A stretch of 6,570 nucleotides of DNA from Acidimicrobiaceae bacterium (GTDB lineage: Bacteria > Actinomycetota > Acidimicrobiia > Acidimicrobiales > RAAP-2), in contig PKZN01000037.1 of NCBI GenBank assembly GCA_003133075.1, positions 8,408-14,977 of the forward strand, given 5' to 3'. Shown here in pieces: positions 1 through 6,124 of this stretch (its first letter is position 1; every line of letters starts with the position of its first letter). Made by a program: the position numbers and the translations under genes. A model generated the notes under the pieces. That model ran no database searches and was not told the origin of the DNA. It saw nothing but the letters and a program-made list of their open reading frames with translations.

Positions 1-660
1 GTCCGCGTAGAGCGGCTTGACCGTCGCGAGGGGTCGGCGTTGCGGGAGGCGAAGCGGTAACGACGTCTCCGCAAGGTACCCCTGGCTTACCGAGTACAGC
101 GCCAGCGCGATGAAGAGCACCACGGCGAACCACGCGAGTGCCGCCAGGTCGACCAGGATTGACGAGCCACTAAGGAAGGCGACGAGCGAGACGACCGCCG
201 CCGCCGCGACACAGCGCAGGAACATGACGCGACGTTGGTCGCGCATCGAGCGACGACGCAATGGTGGCTCGTAGGAGTGGGCGAGATCCGGCTCACTCGG
301 TCGCGACGAGTAGGCCCGCGCGTAGCGGTTCACCGTGGGTCCCTGCGCGTGGGCTTCGTCGTAGTCGTAGTTCTCGCTCCACTCGTCCCACGAGGAACGT
401 GATTCCAATGATCCGACCGTGTCCTCGGGGTGAACAATCGTCAGTCGAGGACGACGCTCGGGCTCGATCGGGCGCGGCTCGGCTTCGTCGGCGCGGTCGA
501 GACGGTGTAGGGGAAGCACCGTATAGTCCTGTCGGCTCAAGACTTCGTGTTCGGCGTGAAACGAGACGATTGATTTCTCCGTCCCGCCGTCACGAAAGCG
601 CCGTACCACGATGGGGGTGAGCAGCGCCACCCAAAAGAGCGCTAGGACGATTAGCAGCAT
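1..660 (-). CDS. Partial membrane protein, GlpR/SepX-like (actinobacterial divisome family)
   Basis: The reading frame is open for 220 codons from ATG at 660 to the window edge, so the C-terminus is missing. Residues 1-20 are a hydrophobic membrane segment followed by basic residues (VVRRFRDGG). A soluble stretch of about 120 residues follows, Arg/Glu-rich and then acidic and aromatic around residues 91-102 (WDEWSENYDYDE). Two more hydrophobic segments lie at about 146-164 and 168-190, after a basic RRRSMRDQRR. A GGAG site at 669-672 lies 8 nt before the ATG and supports this start. One N-terminal helix, a short R-F-LSRQ-type motif (residues 33-45) and a C-terminal helix pair are what I recall of the actinobacterial GlpR/SepX proteins, which bind a MoeA-like partner and act at the division site. 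That assignment rests on architecture and remembered sequence style, not a search. It lies 73 bp downstream of cysH on the same strand, probably with its own promoter. Confidence 0.72.
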   Translation of the reverse strand, partial: MLLIVLALFWVALLTPIVVRRFRDGGTEKSIVSFHAEHEVLSRQDYTVLPLHRLDRADEAEPRPIEPERRPRLTIVHPEDTVGSLESRSSWDEWSENYDYDEAHAQGPTVNRYARAYSSRPSEPDLAHSYEPPLRRRSMRDQRRVMFLRCVAAAAVVSLVAFLSGSSILVDLAALAWFAVVLFIALALYSVSQGYLAETSLPLRLPQRRPLATVKPLYAD

Positions 661-699
661 CCGACCAGCTCCAGGAGACGGCGCTCTGACATTGCGCCA

Positions 700-705
700 A
701 ATTTA
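700..705 (-). promoter_or_regulatory. Weak candidate -10 element for the GlpR/SepX-like gene
   Basis: The gap between cysH and the membrane-protein gene holds the most AT-rich stretch of the window, about 699-735. Read on the minus strand it contains TAAATT, which fits a TANNNT -10 box about 40 nt before the ATG at 660. I see no convincing -35 box. A promoter here is inferred from base composition and the 73-bp gap. Confidence 0.25.
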
Positions 706-733
706 CTTGTGATTACTGGTTTTTTGGTGGATG

Positions 734-1417
734 TTACGCCTCGTGGAGGCCGCACTCATCCTTGTCGAGCCCAACCCAGCGTCCGGAACGACGATCTCCG
801 GGGACTTGAGGTTTGAGCGTCATCGCCGCACAGCCGATTGACGCGTAACCCTGCGCCCAGAGTGGGTGTTCGGGCAGGTCGTGGCTCTTTAAGTAGTACT
901 CGACGTCGTCGTCGCTCCACGTCGCTAAGGGATTGACCTTGACGAGATTGAACTTCTCGTCCCACATCAGGATTTTCATGTTGGTGCGAGTGGCGGCGTC
1001 GACGCGCTTGACCGAGGTGATCCACGCCGCGTGGTCGACTAATGCTCGACCGAGTGGCTCGACTTTCCTCAGTTCACAGCAGTTCGCGCTACCGCACGGT
1101 GACCCCGCGGCGTCGGGTCCGGGTACCGTGCGCGTCAAGTTCAGTGACCACGCCGCTTCGATCTCGGCGGCGAAACCCAGCGTCTCGGGAAAGTGCCCAC
1201 CGGTGTCGAGGAAGATGATCTCGGTCGCGGGGCGCACCTCGTGGACCATGTGTAAGAGCGCGAGGTCCTCGAAGGAACACGCCATCGCGACCCCGTCGCC
1301 GAATCGCTCGAAGGTCCAGTTCACGATCTCGAGGGGCGTCGCTCGCTCGAATCGCTCGTTGACGTCGTCCAACTCGAGCAGGAGGTCAGAAGTCGGTGCG
1401 TTCAGTGGAGTTCTCAT
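734..1417 (-). CDS. cysH: Assimilatory APS reductase CysH, with one cluster cysteine replaced by Met
   Basis: This 227-residue protein is a cytoplasmic PP-loop-fold reductase that converts adenosine 5'-phosphosulfate to sulfite and AMP, with thioredoxin as the usual reductant. Family motifs are clear: SFEDLALLH (48-56), FLDTGGHFPETL (69-80), the tandem cysteines in NCCELRKVEPL (112-122), WITSVKRVDAATRTN (132-146), NPLATWSDDDV (162-172), GYASIGC (190-196) and the catalytic ECGLH (221-225, nucleophile C222). The CC pair marks the APS-reducing, iron-sulfur class rather than the cluster-free PAPS reductases. The oddity is that the usual CxxC reads C196-A-A-M199, so the fourth [4Fe-4S] ligand is absent. 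An extra cysteine, C108, lies just before the CC pair. Length is normal for the family. The ATG at 1417 has only a weak upstream purine stretch (GAGAAA). The gene is divergent from cysD across 53 bp. Confidence 0.95.
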   Translation of the reverse strand: MRTPLNAPTSDLLLELDDVNERFERATPLEIVNWTFERFGDGVAMACSFEDLALLHMVHEVRPATEIIFLDTGGHFPETLGFAAEIEAAWSLNLTRTVPGPDAAGSPCGSANCCELRKVEPLGRALVDHAAWITSVKRVDAATRTNMKILMWDEKFNLVKVNPLATWSDDDVEYYLKSHDLPEHPLWAQGYASIGCAAMTLKPQVPGDRRSGRWVGLDKDECGLHEA

Positions 1418-1432
1418 CGTCGTCAGGGTTTC

Positions 1433-1449
1433 TCTAGTGCCTAACTAGA
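1433..1449. promoter_or_regulatory. Perfect 17-bp inverted repeat, candidate operator for cysH and cysDN
   Basis: TCTAGT at 1433-1438 and ACTAGA at 1444-1449 are exact reverse complements separated by GCCTA, centred on base 1441. The site is near the middle of the only intergenic space between divergent cysH and cysD. A dyad of this size suits a dimeric repressor or activator. Its right arm overlaps possible -10 boxes on both strands, so one bound regulator could control both transcripts. Which regulator binds cannot be told from the sequence. Confidence 0.5.
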
Positions 1450-1451
1450 AT
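1446..1451 (+). promoter_or_regulatory. Candidate -10 box for cysDN
   Basis: TAGAAT fits the TANNNT form of a primary-sigma -10 hexamer and lies 19 nt before the cysD ATG, which implies a leader of about a dozen bases. No good -35 hexamer is visible at the usual spacing, so the promoter may rely on an activator. It overlaps the right arm of the 17-bp palindrome. Confidence 0.35.
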
Positions 1452-1452
1452 A
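1447..1452 (-). promoter_or_regulatory. Candidate -10 box for cysH
   Basis: On the minus strand these bases read TATTCT, a TANNNT match located 29 nt before the cysH start at 1417. It almost coincides with the opposing TAGAAT box for cysD, so the two promoters may compete for polymerase. No clear -35 is seen (the expected region reads GTCATA). Confidence 0.3.
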
Positions 1453-1470
1453 CAATCAGCCCACCGAGAT

Positions 1471-2391
1471 ATGACCACGACCTTGCCCACCCCACACGCC
1501 ACTGACCATCTCGACGTGTTGGAGTCCCACGCACTCTTCATCTTGCGAGAAGTCGTCGCCGAATGCGAGCGTCCCGTGCTGCTCTTCTCGGGCGGCAAGG
1601 ACTCTGCGGTGCTGCTGCACCTCGCCGCGAAGGCCTTCGCGCCCCAGCAACTCCCCTTCCCCGTGCTGCACATCGACACCGGACAGAACTTCGCCGAGGT
1701 ACTCGACTTCCGTGACCGCGCGGTCGAAGCGGCCGGGGCGCGTCTCGTTGTCGCATCGGTTCAAGACACGATCGACCAGGGAAAAGTCGCCGATCCCGGC
1801 CACCTCGGATCGCGCAACCGCCTCCAAAGCGTCACGCTGCTCGAGGCGATCACCACGAACTCCTTTGACGCGGCCTTCGGCGGCGCCCGACGCGACGAGG
1901 ACAAGGCTCGCGCGAAAGAGCGCGTGCTGAGCTTCCGAGACGCCTTTGGTCAGTGGGACCCGCGCCAACAGCGGCCCGAACTCTGGCAGCTCTACCAGGG
2001 CAAGGTCAATCCCGGCGAGCACGTGCGCGCGTTTCCCCTCTCGGACTGGACCGAACTCGATGTCTGGCAGTACATCGGGCGAGAGAAGATGGACCTCCCT
2101 TCGATCTACTTCGCTCACCAGCGGGACGTGGTCTTGCGCGACGGGATGTGGCTCGCGGTCGGCGAGTTCGTCGAGCCCCGTCCCGGCGAGGACGTAGTGA
2201 ACAAGATGGTGCGCTTTCGTACGGTCGGCGACGCCAACTGCACCGGCGCAGTGGTCTCCTTCGCTGACACCATTGAGACCATCATCGAAGAGGTCGCTAT
2301 CGCGAACGTGTCCGAACGAGGGGCGACGCGCGGCGACGACAAGTTTTCTGAGACGGCCATGGAGGACCGAAAGCGTGAGGGCTACTTCTAG
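1471..2391 (+). CDS. cysD: Sulfate adenylyltransferase subunit 2 (CysD)
   Basis: This 306-residue protein is the catalytic subunit of ATP sulfurylase. With the GTPase CysN it makes adenosine 5'-phosphosulfate and pyrophosphate from ATP and sulfate in the cytoplasm. The PP-loop SGGKDS is at residues 40-45, FPVLHIDTGQNF at 63-74, the GGARRDEDKARAKER segment at 137-151, FPLSDWTELDVWQYI at 188-202, RFRTVGD at 248-254, and the family's terminal MEDRKREGYF at 297-306. Length and motifs are normal, with no missing key residue. The ATG at 1471 has only a weak GAG upstream. It begins right after the divergent promoter region and gives the usual N-terminus (LDVLESHALFILREV). It forms a two-gene operon with cysN. 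Confidence 0.98.
   Translation: MTTTLPTPHATDHLDVLESHALFILREVVAECERPVLLFSGGKDSAVLLHLAAKAFAPQQLPFPVLHIDTGQNFAEVLDFRDRAVEAAGARLVVASVQDTIDQGKVADPGHLGSRNRLQSVTLLEAITTNSFDAAFGGARRDEDKARAKERVLSFRDAFGQWDPRQQRPELWQLYQGKVNPGEHVRAFPLSDWTELDVWQYIGREKMDLPSIYFAHQRDVVLRDGMWLAVGEFVEPRPGEDVVNKMVRFRTVGDANCTGAVVSFADTIETIIEEVAIANVSERGATRGDDKFSETAMEDRKREGYF
2377..2381 (+). promoter_or_regulatory. cysN ribosome binding site inside the end of cysD
   Basis: GAGGG lies 10 nt before the cysN ATG and within the last codons of cysD. The cysD stop (2389-2391) directly abuts the cysN start (2392), so ribosomes ending cysD can restart on cysN. That would help keep the two ATP sulfurylase subunits in balance. Confidence 0.6.
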
Positions 2392-3648
2392 ATGGAGTTA
2401 GCCACCAAGGATTTACTCCGCCTGGCCACGATCGGTTCGGTCGATGACGGGAAGTCGACACTGATTGGTCGTCTCCTCGTCGACACGCGCCAGCTCTTCG
2501 ACGACCAGCTGGACGCCGTCGTCGCGGCGTCGGAGAAGCGCGGCATCGGCGACTTGGACCTCAGCTTCGTCACCGACGGTCTGCGCGCCGAGCGCGAACA
2601 GGGCATCACCATTGACGTGGCGTATCGATACGCCACCACCCCCACTCGAAAGTTCATTATCGCGGACTGCCCCGGCCACGTGCAGTACACGAGGAACATG
2701 GCGACGGGCGCCTCGACGGCCGACCTCGCGCTCGCCGTCCTCGACGTCACCTCGGGCCTCAAGGAACAGACCCGTCGTCACCTCTGCATCGCCGCGCTAC
2801 TCGGGGTGCGTTCCATTGTCGTGGCGGTCAACAAGATGGACACGGCCGCCTGGTCGCAGGTCGCCTTCCAACGTGTCGTCGATCAGATCGAGACACTCTC
2901 GAGGGAGTTGGGCTTCACCTCGATGGTGGTCATTCCAGTCTCCGCGTTACTGGGCGACAACGTGGTGACGAGTTCGATGAACACACCCTGGTACGACGGG
3001 CCGACGGTGCTCGACGCCCTCGAGGCCTCCGAAGCCGGGTCCTGGGAAGTCGCCCAAGGCGCGCGCTTGCCCATTCAGTGGGTGTTGCGACAACCGGGGG
3101 GCGGCCGGACCTACGCGGGGATGGTGAGCGGCGAGGCCTTCCGCGTCGGCGACAAGGTGACGCTCTTGCCCGCGAACGTCGAGACCACCATCCGGGCGAT
3201 CAACTTCGGCGGCGAGTCACGCCTCGAGGCCGTCGTCGGGCTCGCGGCGGACCTCGACTTGTCCGACGAGACCGACGCCGGTCGCGGCGACTTGATCGCG
3301 AGCGCACCACTGCCCACGGTGACGAGAGAACTCGAAGCGACCATCTGCTGGTTTGGCGAACGTCCCTTAAGCGTCGGCGGACAACGACTTCGCTTGAAAC
3401 ACACGACCAAATCCACCCCCGTGCGCGTCCAGGCGATCACTGGGGTCATCGACATTGCCTCGCTCTCGGTCAATGACGCTGCGTCACTCGCCACCAACGA
3501 GATCGGCCTCGCGACGCTGCTGACCGCCGATGCGTTGGTGGTCGACGACTACCGAGAAGATCGCGTGACCGGGAGTTTCGTGTTGATCGACGAGGTCACC
3601 AACGCCACCGTTGCCGCCGGCATGGTCGGACACGCCTCGTTCCTCTAG
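2392..3648 (+). CDS. cysN: Sulfate adenylyltransferase subunit 1, GTPase (CysN), not fused to CysC
   Basis: This 418-residue protein is the regulatory GTPase of ATP sulfurylase; GTP hydrolysis drives APS synthesis by CysD. It belongs to the EF-Tu-like translation-factor family. The P-loop GSVDDGKST is at residues 15-23, the switch I region EQGITIDVAYRY at 69-80, DCPGH at 92-96, NKMD at 147-150 and SAL at 184-186, followed by two beta-barrel domains (about 225-310 and 312-418). All five G motifs are intact. The protein ends where stand-alone CysN proteins end. There is no C-terminal APS kinase domain as found in CysNC fusions, and no cysC gene in the window. The ATG directly follows the cysD stop and has a GAGGG site 10 nt upstream, indicating translational coupling. 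Confidence 0.98.
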   Translation: MELATKDLLRLATIGSVDDGKSTLIGRLLVDTRQLFDDQLDAVVAASEKRGIGDLDLSFVTDGLRAEREQGITIDVAYRYATTPTRKFIIADCPGHVQYTRNMATGASTADLALAVLDVTSGLKEQTRRHLCIAALLGVRSIVVAVNKMDTAAWSQVAFQRVVDQIETLSRELGFTSMVVIPVSALLGDNVVTSSMNTPWYDGPTVLDALEASEAGSWEVAQGARLPIQWVLRQPGGGRTYAGMVSGEAFRVGDKVTLLPANVETTIRAINFGGESRLEAVVGLAADLDLSDETDAGRGDLIASAPLPTVTRELEATICWFGERPLSVGGQRLRLKHTTKSTPVRVQAITGVIDIASLSVNDAASLATNEIGLATLLTADALVVDDYREDRVTGSFVLIDEVTNATVAAGMVGHASFL

Positions 3649-3715
3649 CGCGAGCACGCCCACACATTTAATCCTGCGGCAACCAACCACCTTCGTGGCT
3701 TCGGCACAATTCCTT

Positions 3716-5515
3716 ATGGAGCCGCCCGAGAGTCGTCATCGGCGCGGTCACGTCATCGTCTGTGGCCTCCGGGGCATCGGGCTACGAATCGTTGAACAGT
3801 TCCGTCTCAGTGACACCGACGTCGTCGTGCTCGATGACGCCACGGGCACCATGTTCGATCGCCAGCTCGCCACCTGGGGCGTCACGCACGTTCACGCCAA
3901 CGCTCGAGTCGGCGATGGTTTGCTTGAGGCGGGTATCGACGGAGCCGTTGCGGTGGTCTGTGTGGAGATTGACGACATTCACACGCTCGAGACCGCGCTG
4001 CGGGTCCACGAACTACGGCCAGATATCCGCCTGGTGGTCCAACTCGCGAATCCTTCGGTCGCGGGGGCGCTCGGTCGGGTTACGGGACCGGGCACCGTGC
4101 TCGACAGCGCATCACTCGCGGCACCGTCGTTCGTCGAAGCGTGCCTCCAGCGTCCGGTCCACGACATCGAACTCGCCGGCGTGGAGTTCTTCGTGGTCCA
4201 AACCGACGTGCCGGACGTGCCCGATCGACACGAGACGTTTCGCGCGCACTTCGGCGACCTCGCGCCGGTCGCGGTCATGCCCGGTGACGGCTCCACCCTC
4301 GTCCAATGCCCCGGACGCGACTACCCGGTGAAACCGGGCGACCGCGTCGCGGTCCTCGGGACGCGCGAGGAACTTCAGCACTACGGCGTCGACGTCGCGG
4401 GTCCCGCGAGGGCGCCGCTGCGACGAGTGGGCCTCCTGCGCCGAGTGAGCCGCCAGGTGCGCACGTCACTGCGTGAAGGGAATCAGGCCCTCGCCTTCGT
4501 GGCGGTGGGTCTACTCGCGTTGATCGCCGTCTCGACGGTGATCCTGCGCGTCGGCTACCGAGTTCGTGACCCCCACGAACATCTCTCGCTCCTCTCCTCG
4601 TTGTACTTCACGATCGAAACCGTCGCGACCGTCGGTTTCGGCGACTACTCCTTCGCCACGCAGTCGGCGTGGATGAAAGTCTTCGGAATCGTGATGATCG
4701 CGGCGGGCGTGGCATTGCTGTCGACGGCCTTCGCGCTCTTCACGAATCTCTTGGTCTCGCGCCGCATCGAACAGTCACTCGGACGATTGGAGGTTCCCGG
4801 GATGGTCGATCACGTCGTCGTGATCGGTCTCGGGTCGGTCGGCATCAGCGTGGTCCGAGGACTCATCGACCAAGGCCAGCGCGTGGTGGTCGTGGAGCGG
4901 GACCCGAGTAACCGGTACCTGGCCCAGGCCCGCGCCCTCGGCGTGCCCGTGCTCGTCGCTGACGCCACGCAACGCCAGACCCACGGGATGGTGAATCTCG
5001 ACGACGCCGCCGCGGTCGCCGTGCTGACGAGCGCGGACCTCACCAATATCGAGACCGCCCTCGCCATCAGAGAGTCACTCGGCGAACGCTGGGAGCAGGT
5101 GCCGGTGACGGTGCGCGTGTTCGACCGCCAACTCGCGCGAATGATGGAGGAGAAGTTCGGCTTCCGCAACGTCCGCTCCACCTCGGCGCTCGCGGCCCCC
5201 TGGTTCGTCGGTGCCGCGTTGGGGCTCGACATCTTGAGCACCTTCTACGTCGGCCAACAGCCGTTCTTGGTGGGCAAGGTCGCCGTTGGTGAGGATGGCG
5301 GCCTCCGGGGTCTCGCCATGGCGGACCTCTCGGCGCGTACTCGGGTGATCGCCCTGCGCCGCGCCAACGCCGACGGCACACTCGAGCACCCGCCTCGTCG
5401 AGGGACGAGGTTCGCGGGTGGAGATGAAGCCTTCGTGCTGGGACCCTACGAGGAGATCCTCCGAGTGCTCCACCACGAACGAACGGTCAAGAGCGAAGTC
5501 CGCCGCGCCGATTAG
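3716..5515 (+). CDS. Potassium channel subunit with RCK (TrkA-N) domains on both sides of the pore
   Basis: The predicted protein has 599 residues. A first Rossmann/RCK unit (11-145) begins HVIVCGLRGIGLR and is followed by a TrkA-C-like module (about 150-220) with VKPGDRVAVLGTREEL. The pore has a first membrane helix (257-279), a pore loop with selectivity filter TVGFGD (305-310) and a second helix (319-347). A second RCK unit starts HVVVIGLGSVG (366-376) with acidic E394 at the end of strand 2, and a final TrkA-C-like module covers about 515-585. TVGFGD is diagnostic of potassium channels. RCK domains normally bind nucleotides or ions and gate the pore. In the first RCK the glycine loop is G17-L-R-G-I-G22, with Arg in place of the middle glycine. 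The frame stays open upstream to an ATG at 3611 inside cysN, but that 35-residue extension is Ser/Thr-rich and unlike RCK proteins, so I prefer ATG 3716. No Shine-Dalgarno is visible. Cotranscription with cysN 67 bp upstream is possible but functionally unexplained. Confidence 0.92.
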   Translation: MEPPESRHRRGHVIVCGLRGIGLRIVEQFRLSDTDVVVLDDATGTMFDRQLATWGVTHVHANARVGDGLLEAGIDGAVAVVCVEIDDIHTLETALRVHELRPDIRLVVQLANPSVAGALGRVTGPGTVLDSASLAAPSFVEACLQRPVHDIELAGVEFFVVQTDVPDVPDRHETFRAHFGDLAPVAVMPGDGSTLVQCPGRDYPVKPGDRVAVLGTREELQHYGVDVAGPARAPLRRVGLLRRVSRQVRTSLREGNQALAFVAVGLLALIAVSTVILRVGYRVRDPHEHLSLLSSLYFTIETVATVGFGDYSFATQSAWMKVFGIVMIAAGVALLSTAFALFTNLLVSRRIEQSLGRLEVPGMVDHVVVIGLGSVGISVVRGLIDQGQRVVVVERDPSNRYLAQARALGVPVLVADATQRQTHGMVNLDDAAAVAVLTSADLTNIETALAIRESLGERWEQVPVTVRVFDRQLARMMEEKFGFRNVRSTSALAAPWFVGAALGLDILSTFYVGQQPFLVGKVAVGEDGGLRGLAMADLSARTRVIALRRANADGTLEHPPRRGTRFAGGDEAFVLGPYEEILRVLHHERTVKSEVRRAD

Positions 5516-5533
5516 CGCTGCCGCGGTGCCTCG

Positions 5534-6043
5534 CTACGACGGGCAGTCCCAACTTCCCTTGATCTTCACGGTCCCACTCGCCCCGCCGGTGGTGCCCTTC
5601 AGCGTCACGTTCACCGAACCGGAGTTGCCGTTGGCGGTGATGGAGCCCTTCGTCGCGTCCCAGGACAACGCGACGTTCTTCCCCGGAGTCTCCAGAGTCA
5701 CGGTGCTCGACGCGAGGCCCGTCGTCGCGGGCTTGATCGTGAACGTGCCGTTCTTCGGCGCGATGACGATGATCGTCCACTGATCGGTCTTCGAGCCCTT
5801 GAGCTTTCCGACGATGCTGTCGAGTTGCGTCTCGCCGCCACTGGACCCTCCGCAGTCGTCGGCCGGAATGAGCTTCAAGGTTCCGTTAAGACCCCCGGAA
5901 AAGGTGAAGGAGTTGACCGCGGCCGACGCGACGCTGGAGGTCGTCACTATCGTCACTCCATTGAGACCGATCAAGAGAGCGCACGAAGCAAGCAGCATCG
6001 TTGGGCGAGGGTGCCGACGTACGAAGGTAGTTGGACGGGTCAT
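5534..6043 (-). CDS. Small secreted protein of unknown function
   Basis: This 169-residue protein begins at ATG 6043, chosen because GGAGG lies 5 nt upstream; in-frame ATGs at 6100 and 6055 lack such a site and would place extra residues before the signal peptide. The N-terminus has basic residues (RRHPRP, 9-14), a hydrophobic core (16-33) and an A-S-A cleavage motif at 39-41, so a Sec signal peptide cut near A41/A42 is likely. The mature part of about 128 residues is rich in Gly, Thr, Ser and Val with alternating hydrophobic patterns (TIIVIAP, VNVTLKG, TVKIKGSW), which suggests beta-sheet. Its only cysteines, C64 and C167, could form one disulfide linking the two ends. I do not recognise the family. 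It is convergent with the channel gene, with 18 bp between stop codons, and is probably transcribed from its own promoter. Confidence 0.85.
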   Translation of the reverse strand: MTRPTTFVRRHPRPTMLLASCALLIGLNGVTIVTTSSVASAAVNSFTFSGGLNGTLKLIPADDCGGSSGGETQLDSIVGKLKGSKTDQWTIIVIAPKNGTFTIKPATTGLASSTVTLETPGKNVALSWDATKGSITANGNSGSVNVTLKGTTGGASGTVKIKGSWDCPS

Positions 6044-6048
6044 GCGCT

Positions 6049-6053
6049 CCTCC
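6049..6053 (-). promoter_or_regulatory. Strong ribosome binding site that sets the secreted-protein start
   Basis: On the minus strand these bases read GGAGG, spaced 5 nt from the ATG at 6043. This is the best Shine-Dalgarno site in the window and fixes the start at 6043 rather than at either upstream in-frame ATG. Confidence 0.75.
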
Positions 6054-6083
6054 ATCTCGCGACGCGTTGGGTCGAATGGCTGC

Positions 6084-6113
6084 AGAGTAGTTGAAGCCAC
6101 CGCCGCCGGTCAA
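6084..6113 (-). promoter_or_regulatory. Candidate sigma-70-type promoter for the secreted protein
   Basis: Read on the minus strand, TTGACC (6108-6113) and TACTCT (6084-6089) are separated by 18 bp and match the -35 and -10 consensus at five of six and four of six positions. Transcription would start near 6076, giving a leader of about 33 nt that contains the GGAGG site. This is the most convincing promoter in the window, and it lies in the 81-bp gap after the zincin gene. Confidence 0.55.
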
Positions 6114-6124
6114 TCAGCCAGTCG

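Noticed and set aside
261..620. 119-codon open frame on the plus strand opposite the GlpR/SepX-like gene
   Set aside because: It is Arg/Ser-rich without domains. The minus-strand frame has coherent membrane segments and a well-placed GGAG site.
680..698. Small inverted repeat GGCGC-N9-GCGCC in the leader of the GlpR/SepX-like gene
   Set aside because: The stem is only 5 bp with a 9-nt loop and no following T-run in the minus direction, so it is not a credible terminator and is expected by chance in GC-rich DNA.
933..1448. 171-codon open frame on the plus strand, antisense to cysH
   Set aside because: The minus-strand frame encodes an unmistakable CysH. The plus frame has low-complexity Ser/Arg composition typical of an antisense shadow in GC-rich DNA.
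1456..2118. 220-codon open frame on the minus strand, antisense to cysD
   Set aside because: CysD on the plus strand carries all family motifs, and the opposite frame has no recognisable domain.
3611..3715. Upstream ATG extension of the potassium channel gene overlapping the end of cysN
   Set aside because: The added 35 residues are Ser/Thr/Pro-rich with no family likeness, overlap cysN by 38 bases and have no ribosome site. The RCK domain begins naturally after ATG 3716.
5516..5533. Bidirectional terminator between the convergent channel and secreted-protein genes
   Set aside because: The 18-bp gap has no stem of useful length followed by a T-run on either strand.
5981..5998. Possible lipobox (LASC) in the secreted protein
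   Set aside because: The cysteine is at residue 21, with only a few hydrophobic residues before it and most of the hydrophobic core after it. The A-S-A site at 39-41 fits an ordinary signal peptide better.
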